A DNA stretch of 34,670 bases from an uncultured bacterium (GTDB taxonomy: Bacteria > Bacillota > Limnochordia > DTU080 > JAAYLA01), in contig CALKAQ010000102.1 in NCBI GenBank assembly GCA_937983075.1, positions 1 through 34,670 on the forward strand, in the 5' to 3' direction. The notes under the pieces are model-generated. The model saw only the letters and a program-made list of their open reading frames with translations. It was not told where the DNA came from and did no database searches. Both the position numbers and the translations under genes were made by a program. This document shows, piece by piece, positions 14,734 through 24,145 of this stretch; position 1 is the first letter of the stretch, and every line of letters starts with the position of its first letter.

Positions 14734-17541
14734 TTATTCAACCGACGGTTGATCCGCAGCATATTGAGCCGCTTGACGGCTGAAATGCTTCGGCGCCTGA
14801 GGATCGTGCCGAACCAAGACGCGGGCGTCCAAGATGACGGCGCCTTTGCCGGGTTCGTACAGGCGGACCGGGTTCAAATCGATTTCCGCGATTTCCTGCA
14901 CCTCTTCGACCAGGCGGGAAATGCGCAGCAAAATGTCCTCCGCAGCAGCAACGTCCGACGCCGGCATTTCGCGGTAACCTTCCAACAGCTTGTACCCGCG
15001 GATGGAGCGAACCATCTCGCGCGCATCTCGATCGGTAAGCGGTGTAATGCGGAAAGTGACGTCACCGAGAACCTCGACGTTGACACCGCCCAGCCCGAAG
15101 GCGACTAAAGGACCGAACATCGGGTCTTGCGTCACACCGACAAAGACTTCGTTACCTTCTCCGATCATCGGTTGAATCAACACGCCGTCCATTTCATGAA
15201 GTCGATCGTGCTGCCGGAGCGTCTCCTGTATCGCCTCGAAGGCTTTGCGGACGCCGTCGGCATCGTGGATGTTGAGGTGGACGCCGTTCCATTCGGTCTT
15301 GTGCACGAGTGTCTTCGATACGAGCTTCACAACGACCGGATAGCCAATGGCTTCGGCAGCGGCAACGGCTTCTTCCACCGTGGTCGCGACACGCGACTCA
15401 GGCACCGGCAATCCGAACGCACGCAGCAGTGCGCTGACTTCGTCGGGGGTCAGCCAGCCTTCGCCGCGTTCTTGCAGAGCCTGGCGGCAAATGCGCCGTC
15501 CTGCCTGAATGTCGATGCCCGGGTGGTCGGGAATGAGACCCAACGGCGTGGATCGCCAGGCGGCGTATTCGACGGCACGGGCAATTGCAATGGCGGCCGA
15601 TTCCGGGAAGCGGAAGGCAGGAATGACTTCCGGACCCGTGCGCAGCGGCGAATCGGCGGTTACCTGGCCGCCCATGAACACGGCAGCCACCGTTTTGTGA
15701 GGCTGGTTCGCAGCCTGACGGCCTTCTTGAATGGCTTGGGCAACCGCATCTGCATCCGGCCCGCCGGTCGGGATGAAGATGACAATGACCGTATCAATGT
15801 TTTCGTCTTCCAGCAGAATCTGCAGGGAGCGGCGGTAATTGTCGGCGCTGGCCGACGCGACCATATCGACGGGGTTGCCGACACCCGCTGCCGCCGGCAG
15901 GAATTCACGCAGCCGGGCCTGCGTTTCTTCGCTCAGTTCGGGCAGGACGAGCCCTTCGGATTCGCAGGCGTCGGCGCACAAGATGCCAGGACCGCCGGCG
16001 TTGGTGAGGATGGCGACCCGGTTCCCCGGCGGCACCGGCTGGTTCGACAAGACGGCAGCGACGTCGAACATCTCTTCGAGTGTACGTGTACGAATGACGC
16101 CGGCCTGCCGGAAGAGCGCTTCCGTCCCCGCATCGCTTGCGGCCAATGCGGCGGTGTGCGAACCGGCGGCACGTTGGCCGGCCTCGGTGCGGCCGCCTTT
16201 AACGGCGACGATCGGCTTTTTGCGTCCGATGCGTCGGGCCAGGCGGGCGAAACGCCGTGGATTTCCGAACGACTCGAGGTACAGCAAAATCACATCGGTG
16301 TTCGGATCTTCCTCCCACCACTGCAGCAAGTCGTTGCCCGATACGTCGGCCTTGTTGCCGACGCTGACGAAGGAGGAAAGCCCGACGCCCAAGTCGCGCG
16401 CGTAGTTGAGGATGGCCAGTCCGAGCGCACCGCTTTGCGACGACATCGCCACACGGCCGGGAAGCGCCCGTGTCGGCGAAAAGGTGCAGTCCAACTGTAC
16501 CGCTTCGTGGGTATGCAGCAGCCCCAAGCAGTTGGGCCCGATCATACGCATGCCGGCGCCGCGCACACGGCGAACGAGCTCGTCTTGCAGCTCACGCCCT
16601 TGTTCGCCGACTTCGGCGAAGCCTGCGGACAAGACGACAAGCGCCCGGACGCCTTTTTCCGCGCACTCGTCGACGACGTCGAGGACGAGCGGCTGCGGCA
16701 CGACGACGACCGCCAAGTCGACTTGGTGCGGAATATCTTTCACCGATTTATATGTCGGGATGGACATGACGTAATCGGCATTCGGGTTGACCGGGTATAC
16801 CGGGCCTTGGAAGCCGGACTGAATCAAGTTGGCCAGCACTTGGTAACCGATGCTCTTTGGATTGCGTGAAGCTCCGATGACGGCAACTGCTCGCGGGTGG
16901 AAGAACGGATACAGCGACGCACGAGTGGAGAGACGGTCGCGTTCTTCCATGCGAGCGATTCCGGCTTCGGTGGTGACCAGCGGCAAGCGTATGTACCAGC
17001 TGCCTTCGGCGAGCTCTCGTTCGACTTGGAAGCCGCTGTCGCGAAATACGTCGAGCATTTGACGGTTGTCGGGCATAACGTAAGCTTCGAGATAGTTGAG
17101 ACCCGCTTCCGCCGCTGCCATGGCCAGCCGCTCGACGAGCAGCGTGCCGATGCCTTTGCCTTGGTAGGCGTCTTCAACCAGGAAGGCCACTTCGGCAGAT
17201 TTCTGGTTCTCGCGTTGGAAAGAACTGCCGATGCCGACGACCCGGCTGGTCGGCCCACTCCCAATGGTGACCACGAGGCTGATACCAGGGACTTCATTGC
17301 CGGGTGAAATGAGCTTTCTGGCAATCGACGCGCTGTCGCGTTCTAAATCCCGGAAAAAGTGCAGTGCTTGTGAAACCGCGGAACACCGGTCGATGAGTGC
17401 TTCTACCTTCTCCTGATCTTCGGGCCGGGCTTGGCGAAGATATGCCGGATGCCCATCCCTCAGCAAAATAGGCCCATCGAGGTAGGGGGCCTGTGGGATC
17501 GGTAACGGGTGTAGTTCGTGGATTTGTCCAACTTGACTCAT
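14734..17541 (-). CDS. GNAT acetyltransferase fused to ADP-forming acyl-CoA synthetase
   Basis: The 935-residue protein has an N-terminal GNAT domain (about 24-190) with the acetyl-CoA loop Y-Q-G-K-G-I-G (126-132). It is followed by the CoA-binding domain (about 207-300, V-I-G-A-S-R-N-P), succinyl-CoA-ligase-like domains (about 330-670) and a C-terminal ATP-grasp domain (about 700-925). The phosphorelay His is retained: A-G-S-H462-T-A-A-L. Fusions of these parts include Pat-type protein lysine acetyltransferases and ADP-forming acetyl-CoA synthetases. The retained His favours a working synthetase here, though the GNAT part may also acetylate proteins. ATG 17541 has AAGGAGG about 11 bases upstream. 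It is transcribed alone. Confidence 0.85.
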   Translation of the reverse strand: MSQVGQIHELHPLPIPQAPYLDGPILLRDGHPAYLRQARPEDQEKVEALIDRCSAVSQALHFFRDLERDSASIARKLISPGNEVPGISLVVTIGSGPTSRVVGIGSSFQRENQKSAEVAFLVEDAYQGKGIGTLLVERLAMAAAEAGLNYLEAYVMPDNRQMLDVFRDSGFQVERELAEGSWYIRLPLVTTEAGIARMEERDRLSTRASLYPFFHPRAVAVIGASRNPKSIGYQVLANLIQSGFQGPVYPVNPNADYVMSIPTYKSVKDIPHQVDLAVVVVPQPLVLDVVDECAEKGVRALVVLSAGFAEVGEQGRELQDELVRRVRGAGMRMIGPNCLGLLHTHEAVQLDCTFSPTRALPGRVAMSSQSGALGLAILNYARDLGVGLSSFVSVGNKADVSGNDLLQWWEEDPNTDVILLYLESFGNPRRFARLARRIGRKKPIVAVKGGRTEAGQRAAGSHTAALAASDAGTEALFRQAGVIRTRTLEEMFDVAAVLSNQPVPPGNRVAILTNAGGPGILCADACESEGLVLPELSEETQARLREFLPAAAGVGNPVDMVASASADNYRRSLQILLEDENIDTVIVIFIPTGGPDADAVAQAIQEGRQAANQPHKTVAAVFMGGQVTADSPLRTGPEVIPAFRFPESAAIAIARAVEYAAWRSTPLGLIPDHPGIDIQAGRRICRQALQERGEGWLTPDEVSALLRAFGLPVPESRVATTVEEAVAAAEAIGYPVVVKLVSKTLVHKTEWNGVHLNIHDADGVRKAFEAIQETLRQHDRLHEMDGVLIQPMIGEGNEVFVGVTQDPMFGPLVAFGLGGVNVEVLGDVTFRITPLTDRDAREMVRSIRGYKLLEGYREMPASDVAAAEDILLRISRLVEEVQEIAEIDLNPVRLYEPGKGAVILDARVLVRHDPQAPKHFSRQAAQYAADQPSVE

Positions 17542-17930
17542 GGAACGTCCAGCCTCCTTGCGGCACTTTTTCGGTGCATTTGGGGTGCGGCAGGGCTATC
17601 AAAGGTCTCATTGGTACGATTTCCTGCAGCAGCAGACATTAAACGGAAAAGAGCTCCGCCCCGACACCGAGATTTGTCCCCGGACGATTTTACCACATCA
17701 AACGTCGATTCGATACGGGCGAATGTCCCAACGGCGACGATGGTGCGATCGGAAACGCAGCATTGATGCGGGTTTTCGTTCGTTCGGCGGGGGGTGAGGG
17801 GGACATGCCGGCGTGATGTATAGAAGGAATGTCGTCGCTCGGATACGAAGAAAATGAGCCGATTCAGCGCATACATGTAGTGGAATGTTCGGTTTACATA
17901 TTGCTCGAGTATGGTTGGGAGTGTGTGGCA
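17542..17930. other. Divergent intergenic region
   Basis: About 390 bases between divergent genes. It should hold the promoters of both. Apart from the extended -10 on the minus strand, I see no clear element. An in-frame extension of the plus-strand gene is open from ATG 17829, but its first 34 residues look noncoding and its ribosome site abuts the ATG. Confidence 0.4.
17687..17695 (-). promoter_or_regulatory. Possible extended -10 promoter of the fusion gene
   Basis: On the minus strand TGGTAAAAT (17695-17687) forms an extended -10 about 145 bases before the fusion-gene start. No good -35 lies 17 bases upstream. The same TGGTAAAAT string occurs at the plus-strand promoter near 24157. Confidence 0.3.
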
Positions 17931-18767
17931 ATGCAGGCACCGGAGCCCATTTTAGACGTGTGGCGCCAGTTCGCCGATGTGCCGGCGGAGTCTCTGACGT
18001 ATCAATGGTGGCGTCGTACAGCGGCAGGTTCTGCACTGCAGCGTTCGGTTGCATTGATGGAAGAACACCATGCTCAATACGGGTCGGGCGGCGACGCGTT
18101 TGATTTGGCGATTTGGCTGCTGGCGAAATTCCACGAGGCGGGTATATTAGCGGATCCGGTGGCTCCTCCGCCTGACGTTGACCCGGACAAAACGTCGGAT
18201 GCCATTGCCGTGGTTGCGAAAGACCGTTTTGGCCGGCGCTATTTCTGCGATCTGGGCGAACAGTGGATCCAGCCGATTTTGGTGTCGACACGCAACCCCG
18301 ATTTTACGCCGGAATTTCTCTCGGGCTTCGATCCGGGAGCCGAAGTGAGCATCGAGGTCGTGGAAAAACGCTGTACCATTACTCGGCGGATTCGGGTTGA
18401 CGAGCGCACAGGAGCAAATCGCCACGATCCTTATGTTTATGAGCGGCGCGTGTTTGATCTGCGGGGTATTCCACCGGAAGAGCTGATTGAACGGGCGGAG
18501 AACGCCGCTCGCCGAAGGCGGACTCAGCCGTGGCTCCGCCGACTGATTTACCGTGAGGACGGCGGCTGGGGCGTTTGGTGTTGGACGCCTCAGGGTGCAT
18601 GTTGGCGCTTGCCGTCGGGCGTTGTCGAGGAGCCCATGGATATGGCCGGCGGCAATGCGGAGCTTTGGGTTGACGCCATCGCCACGCGTTCGGGTTTGGC
18701 GCCGGAAATCGTCGTGGGTGCTTTGGCTGAGTGGGCGGGCACCAGCGCGGAAGGTGCGCTGCGGTAG
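17931..18767 (+). CDS. Unknown protein, weakly arylamine N-acetyltransferase-like without the catalytic Cys
   Basis: The 278-residue protein has no signal peptide. Residues 52-71 (S-G-G-D-A-F-D-L-A-I-W-L-L) align by eye with the NAT motif R-G-G-x-C-F-E-x-N-x-x-F-x-x-L-L, but the catalytic Cys position is Asp or Ala. Residues 90-117 (a V-V-A-K-D strand, then Y-F-C-D-L-G-E-Q-W-I-Q-P-I) resemble the NAT segment ending D-V-G-F-G, with the usual His missing. If related, it would be an inactive member or have another role. The resemblance is my reading and is weak. ATG 17931 has GGGAG 9 bases upstream. A PfkB kinase follows after 58 bases. Confidence 0.55.
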   Translation: MQAPEPILDVWRQFADVPAESLTYQWWRRTAAGSALQRSVALMEEHHAQYGSGGDAFDLAIWLLAKFHEAGILADPVAPPPDVDPDKTSDAIAVVAKDRFGRRYFCDLGEQWIQPILVSTRNPDFTPEFLSGFDPGAEVSIEVVEKRCTITRRIRVDERTGANRHDPYVYERRVFDLRGIPPEELIERAENAARRRRTQPWLRRLIYREDGGWGVWCWTPQGACWRLPSGVVEEPMDMAGGNAELWVDAIATRSGLAPEIVVGALAEWAGTSAEGALR

Positions 18768-18825
18768 AGGACGATGAAGCGCGGACGAATGTGGAGTGCC
18801 GAATGGCCGGCGAGGAGGTAAACAC

Positions 18826-19791
18826 TTGGCTGGGCGCGAGAAAGTCGTTGTCTTGGGCGAAGTGCTGATTGACGTGTTCGCCGAACCGGCAAGCAAACCG
18901 AGACCGGGAGACCGGCGTTTTGGTTTAGTCGGCGTGCCCGGCGGAGCTCCGTGCAACGTTGCTGCTCATTTGGCCGCTGCGAATGTTCCCGTGTCTCTCG
19001 TGACGGCTTTCGCCGACGATGCTTTTGGACCGGCGCTCCAATCGCTTTTGCTGGAACGAAACATCGATTTAAGCTGCAGCGTCACGTTTTCCGGTACACG
19101 TACGCCATTGGCCATCGTGCAGACCGACGCAGCCGGCGAGCGCTCGTTTCGGCTTTATCTTAAAGGAAGTGTCCTGGAGCGGCTGGCACCGTCCGCCATT
19201 CGCGATGACCTATTCCAACAGGCGGCATGGTTCCACTTCGGCTCTTTGCTCATGGCGTATGAAGCGCCGTACCAAACGACGATTCATTTGCTCGAGCAGG
19301 CGCGGCGGCAGCAAGTGCTGATTTCCTGCGATCTCAACATACGACCGGACGTCTGGCAGGAAGCGGCGGTATCGACCGACGTTTTGTGGAACGTGCTGTC
19401 TTCGATCGATCTGCTCAAAATCAGTGATGAGGATTTCGAGTGGTTTCGGTACCACGTTGCGGCCCGGCACGCTCCCGCTTTGCAAGAGCCGGCCGACCTT
19501 TTGGCCTGGGGTCCGACGCTCATTTGCTGGACCCGCGGACCGGAAGGGGCAACGCTATACTCACATCATGCTCGTGTGGATGTTCCGGCACCTGACGTAG
19601 ACGTCGTGGATACGACGGGTGCGGGTGACGCGTTTACGGCCGGTCTGCTCATCGCACTGCGGCAACGTGGCATGACAGAACGAGCCGCGTTGGCCTCCTT
19701 GAATCATCAGGCATTAGCCGAAGCCGGCGCTTTTGCCGCGTCGCAAGCCGCCGGCATTCTTGCGCAACGCGGCGCCATGCCGGCGTTATAG
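18826..19791 (+). CDS. PfkB-family sugar kinase, probably fructokinase
   Basis: The 321-residue protein has the ribokinase-family N-terminal signature (G-E-V-L-I-D, then G-G-A-P-C-N-V-A-A-H-L-A near 40-53). The C-terminal signature D-T-T-G-A-G-D-A-F-T-A-G (about 264-275) holds the catalytic Asp and anion hole. The P-G-G-A-P-x-N-V-A pattern is typical of fructokinases, which phosphorylate fructose with ATP, but other sugars are possible. TTG 18826 is chosen for AGGAGGT 6 bases upstream; an upstream in-frame ATG at 18796 lacks a site. It is in the same direction as the preceding gene and is probably co-transcribed. Confidence 0.85.
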   Translation: MAGREKVVVLGEVLIDVFAEPASKPRPGDRRFGLVGVPGGAPCNVAAHLAAANVPVSLVTAFADDAFGPALQSLLLERNIDLSCSVTFSGTRTPLAIVQTDAAGERSFRLYLKGSVLERLAPSAIRDDLFQQAAWFHFGSLLMAYEAPYQTTIHLLEQARRQQVLISCDLNIRPDVWQEAAVSTDVLWNVLSSIDLLKISDEDFEWFRYHVAARHAPALQEPADLLAWGPTLICWTRGPEGATLYSHHARVDVPAPDVDVVDTTGAGDAFTAGLLIALRQRGMTERAALASLNHQALAEAGAFAASQAAGILAQRGAMPAL

Positions 19792-19888
19792 TGCCAATGC
19801 CTACGCCAATGCTGAGCCGATTTACGTTGAAGTTGACGGTTTTATTCCTCGAGCGCCAAGGCGGATCCTTTTCTTTTGGTTACAGTGC

Positions 19889-22606
19889 CTATTGGAACAC
19901 GATTTCGTACCACAGAGGAGCTTGGCCGCGCAACGGGACGATGAGTGCGTTTTCGGTGCTGACGGTTGGAATTTCAGCGATGCGATATCCGTTTTCGTCG
20001 AGCGCGTAAACCGTTGCGGCATGTCGGCCCGGGAAGACGATGTCACCCAGCACGGGTTCGACGAGGATGGGGGCCGTGCCTGGGTCGAGAATTCTCGTGC
20101 GGGTGGAATTGTAGAGCAGGCCGGAGTTTTCGGCTCTGGCGGCGGTTGAAACGAGCAAATGGCTGCTTGTGGCAATGGGCTGTGTATCGTCGAGGGAGGA
20201 GACGATGACAACGGCGAATTCCGTTTCCAAATCGAAGATCACGTCGCTGAGGGTGACGGGGGCGTCGAGGGCGCCGATGAAGCCGACAGCGCCTTGAGTC
20301 CACGGCGTGTCAACGGTGAAAAGGCCGCGGGATCCATCCCAAGCGAGTTCGCCGGTGTCGCTGACATAGCGTGATGATGCGGTGTCAACGTGATCTGCAG
20401 GCGGAGACGGCTCGGGCGTTGTGAACCCTTTCGGCGCCGTGGCGTTTGGCGGCAAACCTTGGACGTCGAATTCAGCGCCGGTTTCGAAGAGAAGTTCGGT
20501 GCGGCTGACCAACGGAAGATAACTCGGCACGATATCGTACGTCTGCCCGGTAATCAACTGCTCTTCGGAGACGACGAACTGCCACGTATGTTCAGCGGGC
20601 CGCACGTCGCCGCGGTGAAACATCAAGGCGACTGCCGGCCAAAGGCCGAGCACATGCGGCTTGTTGCCGATGTCGAAGTTGCCTTCGATGATTGGTCCCC
20701 AGCCGCCGCCTGCGAATTCAAACTGCAGCAGGGCGTCCCAGCCTTGCAGCATATGGTAGGCGGTTGTAAGGAGCGGGCCCTCGGCGATGTATTCGTTGGG
20801 CCAAGCGTGCTGCCATTCGCTCACGGTGAACGGCAGGCCTGCGGTTCGGGCTTTGCTGAGCTCGACAACAAGGCTTGACTCGGGACGAATGACCGCGGGC
20901 ACGTTATGAAAGGCACCCTGCCAGCCCCAACCGCCTTGTGGATGGTCCCAATAGGCGTGGCGGTCGAGAAAGTCCATGCCCTCGAGGTTGCTGCGTATTT
21001 CGATGAGTTCACGCTGCCAGTGGTTGCTCGCAGCGACGGGAATTTGCAGCCCGAGATCGAGCAAGTAATCACGCATGGCTTGGAAATAACCGACTTGCAA
21101 GTCGTAGTAAAAACGCAACGTGTCTTGATAACGTGGGCTCGTGCTGTCGTCGTACAGGGAAGCACGGCGAACCGTGCCCAGGACCGGATCTTCGTCGGCG
21201 TAGAGAAGGTTTCCCCAAGCTGCGGCGAGCTGTGCCCGATCGGCGTAGCGTTCCAGCAGCCAAGCATTGAAAAGGCGATCGAGGTCGGCAACGTAGGATG
21301 CCGGCAAGGCATCGATGCCTCCTTGCCAGAAGAGGGAACTTTCATTGATGATGTCGACCATCACGATTCCCGGGTCGTCGACGTAGCGCAGGCCGGTGTA
21401 CGGGTTGCGGTGTGTCAGCAGCTGTGCGGCGTATTCTTGCTGCAGCTCGATGATGCGTGGGTCGAAGTGGGCGACGACCTTCGCTCCGTTTTCAATTTGC
21501 TCGTGGTCGCGCACGCCATCTCCCGGACGGAAACCGCGGTGGACCAATAAATCGAGGAACACATAAATCCCGTGTTGCTGCAACTGATAAATGAAGTAAT
21601 CGAGACGATCGAGCTGCTCGGGAGAAAGATGGCGAGTGTCGTCGCGATCCGCCGAAAAAATGTTTGGACTGGCCCAAGGCGCATCGAGATGGTGGAACCG
21701 CACGAGATTAAAACCGAACTTGGCCAGGCGCCGGGCCATGCGCTCGGCTTCTTCGTGTGTTGGAAAGGCATTTCCTCCGACGATGTTTACACCGAGAAAC
21801 CGTGCCGGCGTACCGTCGGCAAAAACCAAATTGCCGTCTGGACTGACTTGCAAAAAGCCGTGTTTGCCGGCGGGCTTGTCAAGCAGGCGGCTCATGTCGA
21901 TTGGTGTCGGAGCAAAGCTGTCCGGAACGGGGTTGAAGGGAAGCCAATGCGTTGTATCGGTTCGACTGTCGTCGTGACGGGTCATGGGGGCACCGGAAGC
22001 ATCGTATGCGTTGACAATGATTTCGCCGAAACGGACCGTGCCTGATGCATGGTGCAGCCCCGCATAAACGGTGACGATGTGAGCGCCTGCGGGGATGTCG
22101 AACGTGCGGTTAAACCAGGCCCAGTCGTGAGTACCTTCCCAAAATGCGAGTTCAGGCCATTCGCCGAGCTGCTCACCGTAGCGGTTGTGAAAGGTGATAT
22201 GAATACGGGCCGCATTCCACGGTTCGGTGGTCACCGTGACATTGTCGAAACTGACGAGCGCAGATACGGTGAGGGTTCGCATGTCGGGATCCAAGGCGAT
22301 GTCTTGCTGCGCAAATTGATAGGTCGGGGATGCGCTGCGGACTTCCAACACGTGCCGCTGGAGTGCGGAATCCCAAACAATGTGGCTATAACTAGGAAGC
22401 ATCCATTCTCCGGGACTGAACTCCGGATGGAAATATTGGCTTTTGAGCAGATTGTGCGACGGATCCGCAGTGGGCGTACCTTCCACCGCCGCTGCGGCCA
22501 CACAGGGCACGATGACGAAAAACAGCGCGGTCCAAAGGCACCAGAGCTTGGGTGAAGCCGTTGAGCGTTGCAAGCGGAAGAACACTGGCCGCGAGTGTGA
22601 CCGCAT
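19889..22606 (-). CDS. Exported GH-A clan glycoside hydrolase (GH5-like)
   Basis: The 905-residue protein has a long signal peptide (hydrophobic 21-40, A-A-A-A-V-E). Residues about 45-225 form a beta-sandwich like a carbohydrate-binding module. A TIM barrel follows (about 250-640) with GH-A features: F-L-G-V-N, N-L-V-R-F-H-H, acid/base Glu422 in I-I-N-E and nucleophile Glu597 in V-S-E-W. The remaining roughly 260 residues are beta-rich with a Pro/Thr linker. It should cut a polysaccharide outside the cell; the specificity is unknown. It ends in I-V-F-Q. ATG 22606 follows a GGGGG site by about 9 bases. A HAD phosphatase gene lies 33 bases upstream on the same strand. Confidence 0.8.
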   Translation of the reverse strand: MRSHSRPVFFRLQRSTASPKLWCLWTALFFVIVPCVAAAAVEGTPTADPSHNLLKSQYFHPEFSPGEWMLPSYSHIVWDSALQRHVLEVRSASPTYQFAQQDIALDPDMRTLTVSALVSFDNVTVTTEPWNAARIHITFHNRYGEQLGEWPELAFWEGTHDWAWFNRTFDIPAGAHIVTVYAGLHHASGTVRFGEIIVNAYDASGAPMTRHDDSRTDTTHWLPFNPVPDSFAPTPIDMSRLLDKPAGKHGFLQVSPDGNLVFADGTPARFLGVNIVGGNAFPTHEEAERMARRLAKFGFNLVRFHHLDAPWASPNIFSADRDDTRHLSPEQLDRLDYFIYQLQQHGIYVFLDLLVHRGFRPGDGVRDHEQIENGAKVVAHFDPRIIELQQEYAAQLLTHRNPYTGLRYVDDPGIVMVDIINESSLFWQGGIDALPASYVADLDRLFNAWLLERYADRAQLAAAWGNLLYADEDPVLGTVRRASLYDDSTSPRYQDTLRFYYDLQVGYFQAMRDYLLDLGLQIPVAASNHWQRELIEIRSNLEGMDFLDRHAYWDHPQGGWGWQGAFHNVPAVIRPESSLVVELSKARTAGLPFTVSEWQHAWPNEYIAEGPLLTTAYHMLQGWDALLQFEFAGGGWGPIIEGNFDIGNKPHVLGLWPAVALMFHRGDVRPAEHTWQFVVSEEQLITGQTYDIVPSYLPLVSRTELLFETGAEFDVQGLPPNATAPKGFTTPEPSPPADHVDTASSRYVSDTGELAWDGSRGLFTVDTPWTQGAVGFIGALDAPVTLSDVIFDLETEFAVVIVSSLDDTQPIATSSHLLVSTAARAENSGLLYNSTRTRILDPGTAPILVEPVLGDIVFPGRHAATVYALDENGYRIAEIPTVSTENALIVPLRGQAPLWYEIVFQ

Positions 22607-22639
22607 GTGCGCATTCCCCCTTTGGTCCGGCGGCGGTTG

Positions 22640-23251
22640 TTAAAAGGGTTCGGCGTGTTGGTTCACGTCTTCCAGCAGGTGCCGGAGAGCTCTTTCGGTG
22701 TCCGCAGCATTGCCCCGATGGTGAATGGCGTACAGTCCGGCGTTTAACGCACCCGCTACGTTGACGGGCTCGTCGTCGATAAACACGACTTCGTGCGGCT
22801 CAAGACCGAGTCGATCGAGCAGCAAGCGATAAACCTCGATTTCGGGTTTGCGATGCCCGATCTCACAGGAAAACAATATGGGATCGAAGTCGAAGATAAA
22901 TGTTCGGTGTTCACGCATCAGACGTGCATGCGAAGGCTGCGTGTTCGACAACAATGCCGTGATGTAGCCTAGGCTGCGCAGCCGTTCGGCCAGCCGAATC
23001 ATGCTTTCAATGGGGCGGAAATGAGCGAGATACGCGTCATCAAACTCGTGTGGATCGACGGGACGCCCGGTAATTTCCTCCCATACGGCGGATTCGTCGA
23101 TTTCACCCCGCTGGAGATCCGGCATATGCTCTTGGTAGGTGTCTGGAAGCTGCTGCAAACCGAGCTTTTTGGCAACTTCCAGCCGATAGACGGATTCGCC
23201 GAGTGTCAGCAACACGCCGCCGATGTCAAACGTGATACACCGAATTGCCAT
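22640..23251 (-). CDS. HAD-superfamily hydrolase (subfamily IA, YihX-like)
   Basis: The 203-residue protein has HAD motif I as F-D-I-G-G-V-L (nucleophile Asp, second Asp replaced by Gly as in YihX-type members). Motif II is L-L-S-N-T, the conserved Lys sits in G-H-R-K-P-E, and motif IV is V-F-I-D-D. A helical cap lies between motifs I and II. Relatives dephosphorylate small sugar phosphates; YihX acts on glucose-1-phosphate. ATG 23251 has AAGGAGG about 13 bases upstream, a wide spacing. The exported glycosidase gene begins 33 bases downstream, suggesting a sugar-related operon. Confidence 0.8.
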   Translation of the reverse strand: MAIRCITFDIGGVLLTLGESVYRLEVAKKLGLQQLPDTYQEHMPDLQRGEIDESAVWEEITGRPVDPHEFDDAYLAHFRPIESMIRLAERLRSLGYITALLSNTQPSHARLMREHRTFIFDFDPILFSCEIGHRKPEIEVYRLLLDRLGLEPHEVVFIDDEPVNVAGALNAGLYAIHHRGNAADTERALRHLLEDVNQHAEPF

Positions 23252-23404
23252 GAAAGCTGATTGCCCTCCTTGGCACTTTGCTGCGCCTGCAAACGTGCGG
23301 TGAAAGGGCGGCCTGACAGCGGTGAGCTCATCTCACGCGACTCCTTGAGTCAGGCCCGTCCCCATCCCCAACGATCATCCAACCGTTTCTCTAACCGACC
23401 GGAT

Positions 23405-23902
23405 TTAAAATGCAACCCGAGCGCCGAGGATGACATCAGGTACGACGTGGTGTTTGGTGACCCGGGCGGACAGCAGAATATCGAGTCCGTTGAGCACCGC
23501 TTCAGAACGGAAGCCGCCGCCCAACAACAGCACGCTCGAGAATTCCAGTTCGTGTTTGGGATGGAAACCGCGGGCGAAGAGACGGAACTTGGCTTCGGCA
23601 AACAAGCCGCTTGAAGCTTGGTAAGAACCATCGGCATAACCATCTAAAAAGAAGCGTGCACCGATGCCGATTTGCCCGTGAGTCGGCTGCCCCTTGGCCA
23701 AGCTCAGCCAGCCGACGGCTTCGCCGAAGTACACCCCCGGGATATCGGGAATGTTGAATTCGTAGTCAAATCCGACGCCTGTATAACTGTGCAGTCCGAC
23801 AGTTTCCAGCTTGATGCCCGGGCCGGCGGCTGACGCAGCAGCCGCACTTGCGGCCAACACACCGATGAGAGTGACCAAAAGCAATATGCTTCGACGACGC
23901 AT
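23405..23902 (-). CDS. Small exported putative beta-barrel (paralogue 1)
   Basis: The 165-residue protein has a signal peptide (M-R-R-R, hydrophobic core, A-S-A-A-G). About 140 residues of beta strands follow, ending G-A-R-V-A-F with a terminal Phe typical of outer-membrane barrels. It shares motifs with the protein at 28936-29400: G-x-K-x-E-x-x-G-x-H-x-Y, T-H-G-Q-x-G-x-G-A-R, F-A-E-x-K, G-L-D-I and a terminal G-x-R-x-x-F. The length would allow about 8 strands. ATG 23902 is fixed by AAGGAGG about 7 bases upstream; a longer in-frame extension has no signal-peptide logic. It appears monocistronic with a leader near 200 bases. Confidence 0.65.
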   Translation of the reverse strand: MRRRSILLLVTLIGVLAASAAAASAAGPGIKLETVGLHSYTGVGFDYEFNIPDIPGVYFGEAVGWLSLAKGQPTHGQIGIGARFFLDGYADGSYQASSGLFAEAKFRLFARGFHPKHELEFSSVLLLGGGFRSEAVLNGLDILLSARVTKHHVVPDVILGARVAF

Positions 23903-24116
23903 CAATTTCCCTCCTTGAGAATAGTGCTCCAGATATGCCGGCTGGAGTTGCGGAGTGGTATTTCCTTTCGGTCTTGACTCTTTCTTTCCTCTGTTGATCT
24001 TTTCCTGCATATTCGAAACAAAATGGCCGTTTTCCCGGAAAGAATTGGGATGAGCCCAAAAAGGAACAACCAATGTAAAACAAAGTTCACCGAGGAATTT
24101 GTGGTTCGGTTGGATA

Positions 24117-24145
24117 ATTATATCACTCCGCGCTTATTGTCAGAA
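24117..24145 (-). promoter_or_regulatory. Extended -10 promoter for the small barrel gene
   Basis: On the minus strand a perfect TATAAT (24122-24117) is preceded by TGA, giving an extended -10. A weak TTCTGA (24145-24140) sits 17 bases upstream as the -35. The leader to 23902 would be about 208 bases. The -35 overlaps that of the opposing plus-strand promoter. Confidence 0.5.

Noticed and set aside
15127..16869. 580-codon plus-strand frame opposite the acyl-CoA synthetase fusion
   Set aside because: It is antisense to clearly conserved domains; its composition (Arg, His, Asp-rich) is typical of a shadow frame.
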